A stretch of DNA of 64,000 nucleotides, from positions 54,344,486-54,408,485 of the forward strand of contig NC_034411.1 of the NCBI RefSeq assembly GCF_002078875.1, written 5' to 3'. Below, in pieces: positions 39,601 to 53,800 of this stretch. The DNA is from Numida meleagris. Taxonomy: Eukaryota > Chordata > Aves > Galliformes > Numididae. Positions within the stretch are counted from its first letter, which is position 1. The number at the start of each line of letters is the position of its first letter. The position numbers were made by a program, and so were the translations under genes. A model generated the notes under the pieces. That model searched no databases. It was not told the DNA's origin and saw only the letters and a program-made list of their open reading frames with translations.

Positions 39601-42600
39601 AGGTACGTGATTCATTGGCTGCCCTTCTACAGACGAGCCGAAAATGTCCTGAAGTCCCTCTTCTTTTTCCTTGTACACAGTGTGGGATTGTTTGTTCTTC
39701 AGACCTTAAAATAAAATGTATTTCATGTCTGGGATTCCCAGCTCTATCTTGGGTTACAGGACTTGCAACACCATTTTACCTGTATTATCCCTGGAGTTTG
39801 ATACTCTCAGGAAAGCAAGAATCACCACTAATTTATTAGGTGTGCTGTAGCTCTTTAAAGCAAAAGAAGCACAACATAGAAAAAACAAATTCTATCCATC
39901 AAAGGGTTAAGGTAACAAACTACTATTGAAAAAAAAAAATGACAAGATGAGTGCAAATGTAAATCATGAAAGAAAAAAAAATCAAGGGAAAAAATAGTCT
40001 CTGCTGTCTGAGATTTCTCTGAGACATCTCTTGGCAACACACATCCAAAGTCAAACTCAACAATATCCTGTCCCAAGAATATTCACCTTCCTTGTGGACC
40101 CTGAACTGAGCCCAGTCTCATCTCAATGGCCCCGAAGGGTAACATCATACAATTGTGCACAACTGAGCATCTGGAAAACCTCAGCTTCCTTTTCCTGTCA
40201 ACAATCAACCTATTGTAATGCATGTTTAGTTCTCTTCAAATGTTTGTGTAAAAGAAATTAAAGCCCATCTGGTATTAGTATACCCATAGACTTTGTAATA
40301 CGTTGGTTTTTATATTTAACTTTACCTTGGAGTTTTTTTTTTTCTGGTACTCATTCAAATTACAATTTCTTTGTCCTTTCCACAAAATTGATCTAGCTTC
40401 ACAAAATGCATATTCACATAACATTTTCTGTGAGCAGCAGAATTAATGAAGCCTGCTTCCTACGGCCACTAATGAAGTAAGAGAATTGATATATTTAGAA
40501 ATCCACCACCAGTACTATGTGCACATACAACTTCCAGTTAGAATCCATCCAATCATGAGGATTGAAGTCACATTGCAGTTGGGTTCTTACAAATAATTTC
40601 ATAAAACATCTCTTCTTCTGTGTTACACATGCTGCTGAAAGTATTTGTGTCCACTCTCTTATCATTCTGTTCATCATACCTCTTATGATTCTGTTCCCTT
40701 TTTGAATAGTCCCTACATAGATTTCCAAGAGACAATACATAATTTTGATCAAATGGATTAATGCTTATCCCAACTATACATCATGGTTCTGCTAGGAATT
40801 TTTAAGATACCGTGCAGAATTGTAGTATCTCCTATTGTGATACTTTATTTACGCTGTGAAAAGGCTTTTTAGAAATTCACAAAATTATCACAACAGACAA
40901 TTTCTGTTCTTCAGTTTATCAAAAAACAGCACGGTCTATATAAGATTGATTTTCACAGTAAAATAATTATGGGTCTTTAAAGGCACTATATATACAGTAT
41001 CTCTATACAGTATAGTTGATGTTTGGCAATGATTTTGCATGGGACTTCCCACATCAGAGAGAGACATCAGATCACTGAAAGAGAACAAAGGACACAACTG
41101 TTTTTTTCCTGAGTCTGGTATGGTACTAGCATGTTTCATGAGTTGGGACCCTTTATCAGAAGACAGGTCTAGATCTAGGTTAATGGTACCCTCTTTCAGA
41201 ACATGGTGGAAGATATTATCTTTCTGGTTTAACCTTCATTCTTACAAGGTGTAGGCCAGATTTCAACATGCAGAAGTTCACAAAGGCACCGCAACACAAC
41301 TTCATCATGCCTGTGCTTCCCATGCTCAGATACGTCTTCCTCACCTCTTATCGGAATACTAGATTAGTCTCATTTCTGTAGCAATGCTAATTTGCCAAGA
41401 AAAACGTTGGTCTTTTACTTAGACTTGTGTCTGAGGATAGGACCAGAAGCCACACTGTCACACAGTAAGGTTTGTATTATACATTCATTTATAAAACACA
41501 AAAGAATACGGAGTATTAGAGGGAAAAGTATTTCCCAAATGCAAGAACTGACTTCAGCTTCCTCTTTTCTTATGGGTTTTAGTATGTTCCAATATATTTA
41601 AGAAAGTAAGAATCTCCTGGTTTGTCTTCTTTTACCCCATTCAGATCTCCAACTAGAATTAGGCCCTCTCTTACTGCTGACAATTAACGACTCCTTTCAG
41701 ACCCAAACCATCAGGCTACCTCTTACCTGAGAGCACATAAGTCGTCATGCAGAATACCGCTCATTGGGATGGTTTTATCTCAGGGTGTGTTTCACGTCAC
41801 ACATGCATCAGCCAAACATAGTTAACAGAGGATAAGAAGTCATCTGCCAACACAGCAGCTACAGGAGAGCAACTGCTACATGAAAACATGGCAAACTTTA
41901 CAGGATTTGTTAGTTAGCTCACAATACAGTCTCCTCAGTCAATCCTTGCTACCTTTTTCTCTTTGATTTCTTTTACCTTCCTATTTAGGCAGGCATCTTC
42001 CTCAGCCTCAGGTGTTGTTTTGCCTTGATTTGGTGGTTGACTTCCAAGCAGTGCTCATTGCTGCTGCTCTGTTAGAGGTAACCAAGCCAGTCAGCTGCCG
42101 CTTCATCAACAAGAGCATCTGGTGAAACTATGACTTTCATGGTGCGTTATCTACCTACCTCCTTCAGGATTTAGTGCCGTAGCAATTATAGTATATGTAC
42201 CATGGGCATTTAAAAGACTTTTAATTCTAGGATTTATTTCCTAGGTAGTGGGGCATTTTCTCTCTTTCCTGGAGTGAGTAACTGTAAAATGCTGTGTTCC
42301 ATGATGCAGAAAACCCAGTCTCTGACAATAGTACACCACAACTTAGACTGCTTCAGTTTTATTTTCTTTAGTTCTCTTCTTCCTGGAACTGTGATCTTCA
42401 AATAATGAGTGGTTGAGGAGAAATCAAAACAGGCAGAAACTGAGAAGAACTGCTAGAGAGTTAGCAAAGACAATGGATGATTAAGGTGTGTATTTTAATT
42501 AATTCTGCTTGAGAAGATCACTGAACTTCCTGACAGATTCACAGGATGTAGAGAAAGTAAGCAATCACCGAGAAGCTGTTTGCTGCCTTTTTTGGTTTAC

Positions 42601-42614
42601 TTTGGTTTCGTTCA

Positions 42615-42647
42615 TTTTTTTGTTTGTTTCTTCGTTTGTTTGTTTGC
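42615..42647 (+). repeat. Imperfect (TTTG)n microsatellite
   Basis: TTTG units are interrupted once by TTTCTTCG. A complementary-sense AAAC-unit stretch occurs near 43129-43145 but is not adjacent. Confidence 0.85.
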
Positions 42648-44744
42648 AGAGGGAGGTCTGATTGTCTGTATGCTTTGAAATTGAACATAGCTAGTACTTT
42701 AATGACTGGGAAAAAGTGCTGGTGGTAGGTAAATCCCTTGTGACTGTGGTTTCTCTGTGTGACAGGCCTTAAAAGAAGAAGACACTAGATTTGAAACACA
42801 CCTTTGCTAAGAATGTTCCGACACAGACTGCAAACTTGTTACCACAATGGTAGTTTCTCTACCTTAGTTTTTCAAAGGACCTCGAGCAGTATTTCAAAGC
42901 CGAAACCCTGAAGGTCTAGCATGTAGCCCGCTTTGTGAGAAAGTGCATATATGCAAAGGCTATCATTAAGAATCAGCAGAGTAAGCATTTCTGACCAAGT
43001 GAGGTGAACATCCTGTAACTATTTCTGCAAGACAGCCAAACCCCAAGGAGCGCTGCTGCACATGGATGTGAGAGCACAAGAAGTTTGTAACAGTATTATG
43101 TGGCAGCTAAAAAACTGTCAACCATGACAAAAACAAACAAACAAATAAGATGGGGAAGCTTGTCCCATGATGTGAGAAAGTATATGCTGTTGCAAGACCT
43201 TTCTCACACGCAGGCATGTGACTGCCATTTGGGCTACTGACGAAAAGGCGAGATAAAGGGGAAGTTACAAGATATGATAACTGCTTTGTTTTTTGGGTTT
43301 TTTTTTTTTCTTTTCTAGCATATAACCATTCAAGACAGGGAAACAATTTTAGCCATTTTGTAAAGTTCTGGCAGGGATGGGTTCCACTGCCCTGAAGTAG
43401 AGCAGCCTCTGTTTGGAAATTGCTGTCACTTACTTTTGTGTAAAATAGCGTTTTAATCTGGCGGAATATACTGTGCAGGCATATCAGCATCTAAGCAGTC
43501 AGCATCGGCATGACAGTGAGCAGACACTCCTTCCAGCACACAGGTTCACAGCTGTTGGCAATGGGGCTCATGGCTCCGTCCTCCCTGCCACAGCTCAGGG
43601 AGCATAAGAGTGAGCACAGTTTGGCAATCCATCCTCCTTGGCATCAGTGCAGCTGGGAGAAGAGTGCTGGTCCTATACCCCTCCACACCACCTCACCAGC
43701 ATTTCTAAGCCCTTACAACAAGGCATTTCCTTAGAACCAGCGCCAGCTTGTGATGTCTGCCCTTTTCCTATCCATTGCCCCTTCACAAGTCATGCTGCCT
43801 CCTCAGTTTTGCAAACATAGATAGTAGTGCAGCAGGCAGCAAGAAAAGCAACTCCTCTGCCCCCTTCTGTGGGGCTGCAGTTTTGGATAACAAATGAAGG
43901 CAAGGGAGCAGCTGAAGTAATTCTTTTCCAAGGAAAGCCTTAGAAAGAGGAAGCACAATAATTCCAGCAATTAGCTGTTTCCTTCTTTCTATCTCTTTGA
44001 AAGTCTGGGAAGAAGCGTGGGTGTGAGGGATCCCTTGCACTGCCTCCATTTTGCATCTGGAGGAAGATTTATTTGCTGTCTGGGCTCCATGTGGGGACAA
44101 AGGGCCCTGTGGGAGCCAGACAGGGTGGTAGAGGCACAGAACTGCAATCACTGGGGCCGGGTGGGGGCATGGGAACAGGATGGGAAGGGCTGCTTATCAC
44201 CATCTGCCTTGGCAACACTTTGTGTGATCTTTGGCAGTGAACATGAATGCACTATTTGCAAGGAGTAAAATCTCTCAGCATAAATGAGGGTCCTTCTACA
44301 CAGATGGCCTCAGAGTGCTGTTTCTGAAGGTCTCTGGGCAATAGGTCCCCAGACCAGTGGACAAGCTCCCACAGACTGGAAGGAGCAGCAGCACTGTTAG
44401 CTGTCACATACAACAAACAGAAGTGGAAGGCAGGCTAGAAAAGGGCACTTGCATTTGTTTGTTTTGCTTTGTGGGTTTTTTTTAACAAAATTGGGTTACA
44501 GAGAGCAGAAGCCTCAACATGACCAAAGCAGAAGGATGTTTTATCAGCAGTCAGGGCTGGTGAATATAAAGCAGTATCAGCTCTTACAGAAGAAAAGAAA
44601 AAAAACTAACCAACCAACCAAACCCACAAGACCCTCGGCCTCCTGCCCGGGAGCGTCTCCGCCCCCTCCGCGTCAGCACCCGCCCCTTCCCGCTCCTTCC
44701 CGCCCCGGGGCAGGGCGCAGGCGCCGCGTTCAGCTCGCGTCGCT

Positions 44745-44874
44745 ATGGTCGTCGCTGGCGCTGCGACCCCGCCGTCACCGGGCGCTATGCGGGCTCCGCT
44801 GGCCCTGATGGTGTTAACGGTGCTGCTGGCGCCCAGCCGGAACGCGGCCTCCCGCCAGGAGCGGCCGCCCACAG
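44745..44874 (+). CDS. IFNGR1: IFNGR1 exon 1 (signal peptide)
   Basis: This exon encodes residues 1-43 plus one base and ends at the donor ACAG/GTAACG. The first ATG (44745) has G at -3 and G at +4, a strong initiation context. A second in-frame ATG at 44787 has G at -3 but C at +4. Translation from the second gives a textbook signal peptide ([17 protein letters not shown]); the first adds 14 residues in front, making an unusually long n-region. The first is given as the start on context, but the second is a realistic alternative. Confidence 0.85.
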
Positions 44875-47800
44875 GTAACGGGCCGGGTTGGGAGTGCTGC
44901 CGAGAGAGAGAGAGGGAGGGAGGGAGGGAAGCAGGGAGGGAGGCAGTGGGCGCGGAACGGAACGGACGGTGCTGTCGGTGCCCCACGCTCACCTCGTCCC
45001 GCCCGCGGCGGCTGAGAAAATATGGAGGCTGTTCCCAGCCCCCCGGCTCGGGGCCTCGCGGTGCTTTCCCAGCACGGAGGCTTGGGGCGCGGGGGGGCCG
45101 CGCGTTGGCGGTGGGGTTGGCCGCGTGCGGGGCAGCGCTGGGCCAGCTGCAGCCGCCGCCCGCTGTCCGGTCAGGGTTACGGTGCGCTCCTCGTTAGGTG
45201 GTAGCAGCTGGCTGCGGGCCTTCCCAGCGGAACGGCCGGTAGCAGCCTTCGGCAGAGCAGGTGCTTGCGTGTTTTGTGAAGGAACAGCATGTGCACGGAA
45301 CAGACCTGTTGTAGCGTGCGTTGTAAGTGGATGTGGTCGAAAAAAGCAGGAAAAACTGGGAATTTAAGTCAAGGGTGGGGAGTGCAGGGCACGGAGTCCG
45401 TGCAAGGCCTAGAGGCCGAGTCTGTGGCCGCGGGTGCGTGTTGCTTCCAGCTCAGACCCGCGAGCAGCGTCTGGCCTGGCCTCTGAGCAGGTGGGGCCGT
45501 GGCAAATAAATAAACATGGGAGAAAGAGTCAGATCTGTGAGTTTCACTTCCATCTGGGACAGTTTGATACAACCGGAGAGAGCCATCTAATGTAATGGCT
45601 CGCGTCTCAAGAACGTGCACTTTGTTTGTGAGCGTTGAGAATTGCACGCAGTTCTGTACACTCCTTGCACTAGAGTTTAAAAATGTGCACGTGAGGTGAA
45701 AGCAGCAGTGCTCTCCTAAGCCCTACCCCCCAAAAAGCGATCCATATACCTAAAATAACTGCCAGCACGTGATCACAGAGCTGTTGGTTGTGTGCCTGTG
45801 TTCTTGGGATTCGGATGTGCAGCTCTGCTGGGGCTTCATGGCACTTAGACGTGGGCGGCCCTGGCACTGGGCCACAACAGGCGGGACTTGGGAAGATGGC
45901 TGACCTCACCCACTGGGTGCTGGGGCAATAAGACTTACAGTCCAGCTGCTGACGTGCTGCAGGGCGCTGATCCTGCCAAAATCCAGGCTTGCTCAGCATA
46001 GTATTTGCCACAGCCTAAGCCTGCAGAGTGGGGCTGCTATGGGATAGCAGATATATATCAAGCTGCCTAGAGAGAAAGTGCTCAGTTTTCTATATACAAG
46101 TGCAGCAAACCCTGAAAGGAACAGCGCGTACTTCCGAGCTGGTTTTTGGCAACACAAGCAGGGGTTTTCCTGATGACTAGCATTCAGGTTAGCCATAGCC
46201 TCAGTAACTGAACCATTCAGAGACTCCAACATTTAAGCAAAAATCTGTTTTTCTTAGATAACAAAAACAGGATGAGGGGAATTCTAACAGATATCACTGT
46301 GTATTAGGAGAATGAAGGAACAGGTTATATCTGTACTGACAAACTGTTATTACGCAGATACGAACAGATGTGCTGGCTTAGATTGGAAAAAAGAGAGTAG
46401 GAGAATGGGAATTCTGAAACGTGTTTATAGTGCTTTCCTTTGTTAAGGTAGAGTGATTACTTTCTGCAGTCTCAGTAGGGCTTTTGGTGTCTGGTAGTGT
46501 GTGATATACTTCAAGCAATGAGGAAGTGCCTTTCTGTCAGTTATCTCTTGATCCAGGACTCAACTTTTCCTTGAAAAGGCAGGCAGAGGTTATCTGAGTA
46601 GCTGATGTGTGCCTGCAGTTGGCTGCTCATGTCAGTCTTGGTCTGCCTGTGACTCAGTGGTGGAGCAGGGCTCTTGGCCGCGGGAACTTTGCATTTCTGT
46701 ATCCTGAATGAGGCCTCTGGTCAAGGTTACAGCAGTAGTAGGAGATACCTGACGCTGCTATCACATTCTCTGTATGTCTTGCACATTGGAAGCAAGTTTT
46801 CCAGGAAGTGTGTGTACTTCATTTTTGTGGCTGACCAGTTGTGTGTGATGGTCTTTTTGGTTTGTTATTTTGGCTCTTTTTACTGGTAGTCGTAGCAGTT
46901 CTGCTCAATTGCAGACTTTCTAATAGTGCTCTATTTAGATATCTACTTTAATGGCATCTCAGGTATTTAAAAAAGTAAGAAGTAGACATAAAATATATAA
47001 AACAGTATTTAGGCTTTACTGTCAAAGCAGGTTTTAAGATGTTCATCTTGTGCAACTTAATGGGTTATTTTATTTTTTTTTCTTTAGGACATTGGGCTAG
47101 GTCTAACTTCCCTTCATACAGCATATTACCTCTGTGAGCTTTCAGTCATAAACAATAGTTTTAAAAGCACTGTGGAACGGTATAAGCCCTGAAGAAATTA
47201 AAGCCTGTTGTAAACGAGCTGTTTTCAAAGTTTTTTGAAATAGTGCATCTGTTTATTCCTGGTTGTGTGAAATCATTTATTTCACTTGCTAAATATATAT
47301 TTTAAAAATAACATCTTAAAATGTTACCCCTAGTCTTTGTACTCTTTTCATCTGTAAATTGAATGTGTTTTCCTTCTTGAATTTGAGATCCTTCTGAGAA
47401 CTTCTCGTGGAACCTTCTGCCCAGAACTGCTGTTGCAAGCTCTAATTCAAGCTGACTTTAAATAACTTCATTAAGAATGTACCACCAAGGAATGGGAGTG
47501 ATGCTACAGGAGAGATGTATGCCCCAAGTTTCTTTAGAAGAGTAAATGAAGGCAGGTGAAGGTGAGCACCTGCAAACCTCCTGGCACGTGCTACATGGCT
47601 GCTGCTACCCCAGGGGGTGGCCAGACAGATTGCAGGACCAACATCCTCTGCACCTTGCAGCCTGCTGCCAACCCGCCCTGCTCCCTGCCACAGTGACCCT
47701 AGTGTCAAGGAGCGGGCTGCTCACCTCCTTGCTGCTCTCAGTCCATTCCCCAGGATATAGGCTGCCTTTGTGCAACCTTCTGCTTTTTTCTTCCATGGAG

Positions 47801-50800
47801 GGGAGATTTAGATTAGATGTCAGGGGGAATTTTTTCACTGAGGGAGCAGTGAGTTGCTGGCACAGGCTGCTCAGAGAAGCTGTGAATGCCCCACCCCTGG
47901 AGGTGCTCAGGGGCAGGCTAGATGGGGCCCTGGGCTGCTGGATTTAGTGCCTGATTTAGTGGTTGGCAGCCCTGCCCAGGACAGGGGCATTGGAATTGGA
48001 TGATCTTTAAGGTCCTTCCAGCCTAAACCATCGTGTGATGGTTCTGTGATCACTTCGGTCTTGCAGAAGTGTTCTTGGGGTTGTGCAGATTTACCCGGAC
48101 TTTTTGGTCTTTTCTTTCCTTTCAGCAGTGTTGATGGCTAAGGAGAACCAAAATTTTTTATACTTGTAGGGGCACCAAAGCTGCTGCCCTTTCTGGGTGC
48201 TGTTAGTGTGGATATACGAGCTCAGATGGAGCACAGGGCTGACATAAGGAGGGTACATTGTCTTCCTAGACAGCAGCCTGGAAGGGTGGATCGTTAACTT
48301 TGTGCAGGCTGACGGAAAGGCAACAGAGACTTTAGCAATCATGATTTTGCACAGAAATAGAATTAGGTACGTTCATTGTGAAACAACATACAAGGAACCC
48401 TAGGTCCATGGCATAAAGGGAGAAGGTAAGTCAGTGAGATCTAATTTTTCTTTTAACCTGACTAAAGGAAGCTACGTATCTTTGGATTTTGAGGATAAAG
48501 AAGAATGTCAGAAAGTAAAGACAGGAGTAAGGAAAGGCTGAAAGCATGCACAAGCGTGACCGCAGGATGACTTAGAAGATTAACACCTAACAGAGATGAA
48601 CAGAAGTGGGAATGCAACCACAAAGCTGATCTCAGCAAACTCACACCAGCATCAGTTTAACCAGCATAACCAACATGCGTAACTCAGAGAGCAATGCAGA
48701 TATTTACTTGTTCATATATAAACAGTCTAAACTAACTAATGCTCCCATGTTGGTGGCAGAGATCTCCCCAGATGTGATGGGTACTGTGGTGGTGTGTATA
48801 AAATCAAGTATCTTCTGAAGTGTGCAGTTATCTTCATTAAAATATTAGAACTTGGAAGACTTCCGTGTCTTTGGAAAACTTGCATAGCAGACAGGAAGGA
48901 AATGCATGTAGGAGGTGATTAAAAGCCACTGAAAGACTTTTGTTCTGCTGCACGTATCTGCTGCTAGATTTCAGGCTGCTAAGAAATAATACATATATTT
49001 TAAAATGTCTTCCAAAGTAAAACAAACCTACCTTACCAAAGAAGAGTGTACCTAGCTGCATGCTCTAGCAAGATTGCAACTGCTGGATTAGTTCTGAGAG
49101 CTCACTGTATATGATATAGTGCTGTCTTAAAAACATCAGTGAAATGAGAAGACGCTTGCTAATGACTATTAGACAAACTTTCTTCTATTGTTTTATTAAA
49201 ATATTATATTGTCTAAGAGGGCAAGGTGGATGGGGCTAATTGCAAGTAGAAATCTGCACCTTTTGAACTGGAAGTGAACTAGAACTATTTGAATGTCCTA
49301 TGTGGTGCAGCGTGATTTGATTTACTGGTCAGTTTTCTGCTCAATTTGTCCGTAATTAAGTTTCTCATTGTTGAGATTTGTGCCTTGAGCGTTGCTGCGT
49401 TTGTGTTTGTTTCTTCTAAATCAGAAGTTTTGTATTTGAAGAATACCATTGTGTCAGTAACCACTACCACCCTCCTCTAGTTGCACGTGCTGGACAATGC
49501 AAGAGAACAGCACACGATGTGTTTTAAAAAATGGCTCTTTGTTGTGTGTTAAATAAAATAGTGTTCAAATAAAGTATTGTGGCATTTGTTCGGCAGTATG
49601 CAGAAACAGTATCCATGATGATTAAATGGTAGCGCTTTGAAAATCTACGGTGCACTTGGCACAGGATTGGAATGTGGCTGGGCTGTTCCTGCCTGTGCAC
49701 ACGTCAGGGGACAGGAAGGAGGAGAAAGCATTAGAAATCAGATAGACAATTTGAGGAAGAAGGCATTGTGAGCTGGGCACTTAAGATTCTTTAAAAAACA
49801 CACAAATACAGAGGAGATAATAAACCTGAAGAAAAGAACTAATGTTGTCTGGTGGAGGCATTAAAAGTAGACTAGCTTATCCATTTTCCACACCCATTCC
49901 GAGGGCCTGTGGTTTAATCTGTTGTAATGCTGAGCCCCTGCTTCCGCATCGTACACTGCTGCGACTTAAGCTAAGTCAACTATTGCTGACTGAACTGACA
50001 AAAGTGGTCCTTGATGACTCAAGTGCTTAGGACCTGTTTGCAGGCTGAGATTGTGTCTTCCATGTAGATAACTAGAGCAGTTTGGAAAAGGAGATGATCT
50101 TCCAGGCCTTCTGGACCCTCAAAAAATAAACAAAGGCTGAGAACAATTTACACTGAAGTTACTATCTATGCACTAGACAGTCTGAGAGACGAGGCAGACA
50201 GTGCCTGTGGAGAGTAAGGGAAAAGGAGCAAAGGTGTCATCCCCCTGGAAAAGAGAGGGAGGTAATTCTTGGCCTGTGAAACATGGTGGGATGAATGAGT
50301 TGAAAGAAGGTGTGCTATAAACCTGTTTCTCTACTGGTTTTTGCTCTTAGGTAGAGTTAAGAACTTCAGCTGCTCAGCCTATGCCGAAGGTGTGGTTTTG
50401 GTCTGTCTTTAAGGATATGGAGTGGAATATAAGAGATGGAGTACTAGTTCATGGGAGATACTACTTGACTAACTTGTCACTGGAAAAAAAGTTGTTAACA
50501 GTCAGGATGCAAAGGATGAGCTGATGGTCTGTGTGACTTTTGCTCCTCTAAGTGATCCAGGCCAACTTGTCCTGCTGTTGTGGTATGGGGTAGTGATCTT
50601 TCTGGTGGCTGGGAAGGTGGTTTAAATGGTGGTGCAGTTTGTGAAGAAGATTGCCTTTTCAGGAGGAAGGCTTGTTTTCAGCTAGTTTCTGTCAGTGATC
50701 TTAGAGCTGGAGCACGTTAAGAGTCATCTCTGGGAGGAAGAACAAAGAACTAAGTTGAGTACTTCTTGGAGCTGGAGGAGTGGAGAGATGACTTGGTAGA

Positions 50801-53800
50801 TTGTTCTCATTGGTCACTCAGCAGATTTCCTGAGTATTTTGTTCTTGTGCCTTCGATTGATTTAGTGTAAAGTGGGAGTAATGCTTGCTTCTGTTATGGA
50901 GGTGTTGGGAAAATACTTCAATAGATCTAACTGCATTTGCTGACTTAATATAATGATAACCATCATATAAACATTAAACTGGAATATCAACTTTATATGA
51001 GAGCCACATTTGAATAACTAAGTCATGGAGATGCTTAGTGATTTGAATTAAAGGAAATACTCAAGACCGTTCCTTAACCCTAGGTGATGTCTGTATACAG
51101 AATAGAGTAAAAATGTGGGGGCAGGAGAAAGCATAAGGGAGGAAAAAGCAAAATGTTGTGTAATTGAATAATGAAATCTGTGTAAATTCTACTGACGATT
51201 CAAATTTCTCCTGGGATTTCATTTTCTACTCTTCTGCTAAAAGCAGTTTTATTCTTACAGTAGTACCGACGGTGAGATCTCATCGGAGTTACTACCTCCA
51301 GTATTTATTTTTCGGGACGTGATGTGACATTTGTGTGCCTTGACACCTCTTCTGCCGATTTGTCACCTTTTTTTTCTTGTGGTTGAGAAATTGATGATTG
51401 TGTTCCTTTTTTCCAATAACTGAATACCACTTTCGTATACGCTGTAAAATAACTAAACCGCAGCACCATTCGCAGAGTGACGTCTATTCTGTGTATCGTA
51501 TCTTCGTGGTTAATAGTGTATCTCAGCCTCTCTGTATTGCTTTCTGTAAAGTGCTGTCTTTGTGGTCTTGTTTTCAAGACATGAGAATTGTTTACTTTCC
51601 CTCAGAAAATCACGAAGTGAAGTGAGAGCACTTCACTTTGTGAGAGGTTATGAACGGGCAGGTCAAATATGAGCTGTCTTTCAACATCTCACAAAAGCTG
51701 TATTAACAGAATCAAACATTGAGAAGCTAAGAAGTGACAAAATAGTTGAGTAATCTTCATTTTTCCTCATCTGAATGCCATGTAACAGCCATTAATAGTT
51801 ATAGGATCACGTATTTTTCCTTCCCCTGCATCTGTTCCGCCGTGCCCCTGCTGCTGTTGGTGCTCAGAACAGAAGCTTGCTGCACGACGAAACTATCAAT
51901 GCTACTTATTTTTGTGTCGCCTATTACCTCACCTCTGATGTTGTTAAATGTACTTCAAATGATCTCTTGAGCATGGAGCTACATGATAGCTTCGGTGTTC
52001 CTTACCAATGTTAGTAGGTTTATTATCACAGACTTAAAAAGAAATACTACTGAGGATGTAAAAATGTCAGCATCAGAAATTCACATTGCATCCGAGCTTT
52101 ACCCAGCAGACCTGTTGTCTTTTGGCAAGGCTGTATTAGGAGGCATTAGGACCCCCTGGAGCACAGAGCCTGGATTCTGCAGCTGTGGTGACGTCCCTAC
52201 GCATCCCCGTCTGTCTGATTCAGTTCTGAAGAGCAACAGAAATCTGCAGGAATTGGGCTAATCTCCTCTAACTTCAGAACATTCTCACTGTCTGTCCTGG
52301 TTTATCTGTGCAATACTGACATAGCTCTGTCATTGTCACAGCCCATATCAGGTTCATCAGCTGTCTGGTGGATTTGTTTGCAGTGGGCATGGGTTATCTG
52401 AGGTTTTGTGTTGTAAACAGGAAGAAAACTGTCTCTGTGGGAGAAAAGAAAAGCAAATCAGTATGCAGCGCTCAAATGTGTTTGTAGTGGTGGCAAACTG
52501 GGTCCGTCTGGGGGGAAGAATTTCCAATTTTTCTGTCTAATTTTTCCAGCCATTTCTAGCATGTTGCCTTTCCCAAATAATAAAGTAATATGTTTGACTG
52601 TTCTCATGTTTTACTAAGTGCAATTGTTTCTTTTCTTCCAGTGCCTTCACCATCAGGGACTGAAATCACATCCAGAAATTTCAGAACTATCTTGAAGTGG
52701 CAGTACCCGTCCATGTCTGAAACTCCTCGCTTTGTTGTTGAAGTCAAGCCTTACGTGTAAGTTCATATTCTTTCATCATTTCCTGCACCTCATTTTTTCT
52801 TGAAGCGCAAAAGCAATCAGTCATGGTAAACAGTTATGATTTTTTGTCCTGAAGTCCTGTAGCATGAAGATTTCCTAAGTGTAATTTAAGCCAAAATTTG
52901 TCAAGTCATGGTGTAGTTGAGACTGGAAGGGACCTCTAGTGGCCATCTGATCCAACCCCTACTCAAGCAGGGCCACCCAGAGCAGGGGGCCCAGCAGCAT
53001 TTCCAAACAGCTTTCGAAGTTCTCTAAGGAAGAGACTCCAACCTAATGCCACCCACCCGCACTGTTATTTTATCACAGGCAGTGTGTTGTTCAATATTGT
53101 CCTGTTGTGTATTAATAATAGCTCTTTTGTGATCTTTTTTACAGTATAGGCTACTATAAAACTGTCTCAGCTTGTGTGAACATCTCAGCTACTTCTTGCG
53201 ATCTGTCAGGGGAAATAGAGGACAGTTCTTTTTCCTACTGGTTTCGTATTAAAGCTATTGTTGGATCACAACAGTCTGAGTATGTTGAGACAGATGAGTT
53301 TGTTTTGCGAAAGCATGGTAAGTTTCATCGTAAACTAAATCTTGTAATTTTTCTCCCGGTATTTTCTTTTTTATTTTTTAATGAACAGAAGTATTCTTTT
53401 GTGCTGTATTATTGTGTTTCATAAGGTCAGGAGTCCAGGGCAAAGCGAAGCATGATGATTGTTCAGTAGGAACTTCTGTAGTACTGCCTCTGCAGGGACT
53501 TGTTCGCCCTGTCACTATGATATTTTAAGATCTTTTTAAAGCTTCTCAAGGCAGAGAAGTGATGATGACAGTGTATTCTGTGCATGCTTCTCATGAATTT
53601 GCCTGGTGGCTCAGGTACCAGGGTAGGGTAAGAAATTGCCCCTGGAGACTGTGGACCTTTAGGCATCTAGAAGTTGTATTCAAGTGGTAGGTGATACTTG
53701 GACAATAAAGCCCCACTTAACAAGTTGGATTTCCTGATGATAATCCGTTAGTTCCATTTTAGAAGCAAATTCACTAATGTACTGACATGCCTCTTATTTC

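Larger units (their letters stand above)
35166..44629. other. Intergenic DNA upstream of IFNGR1, no gene recognised
   Basis: Nearly 9.5 kb of AT-rich sequence with no supported exon. The longest frames (43107-43490 minus; 43783-44151 minus; 44017-44268 plus) lack domains. An A-rich tract is at about 35820-35860. Two structures, listed separately, are a perfect inverted repeat at 36607-36639 and a (TTTG)n tract at 42615-42647. Region 39040-39230 faintly resembles a very old reverse CR1 copy, but not well enough to call. Confidence 0.55.
44630..45250 (+). promoter_or_regulatory. IFNGR1: CpG-island promoter of IFNGR1
   Basis: GC content and CpG density jump at about 44630 and fall again by about 45250, covering the presumed start site, exon 1 and the beginning of intron 1. 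No TATA box is visible. Instead there are GC boxes (Sp/KLF-type) on the upstream side: CCGCCCCC at 44659-44666, CCCGCCCC at 44679-44686 and CCCGCCCC at 44699-44706. This architecture fits a broadly expressed receptor gene. The start site was not located; the 5' UTR probably begins within about 100 bp upstream of the ATG at 44745. Confidence 0.85.
44875..52641 (+). other. IFNGR1: IFNGR1 intron 1
   Basis: A 7.8-kb intron with a GTAACG donor and a TTTCTTTTCTTCCAG acceptor. It holds the downstream half of the CpG island, a purine microsatellite and one CR1 copy at 47797-48050. No nested gene or RNA was recognised; frames inside are short and domain-free. Confidence 0.88.

Noticed and set aside
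1..44629. Search for OLIG3 or IL22RA2 exons expected from synteny
   Set aside because: No bHLH-coding or cytokine-receptor-like frame was seen upstream of IFNGR1; OLIG3 is expected further upstream and IL22RA2 downstream of this window.
44606..44992. 128-codon minus-strand frame across the IFNGR1 promoter
   Set aside because: Arginine/alanine/serine-rich translation typical of an antisense CpG-island frame; it overlaps the real exon 1.
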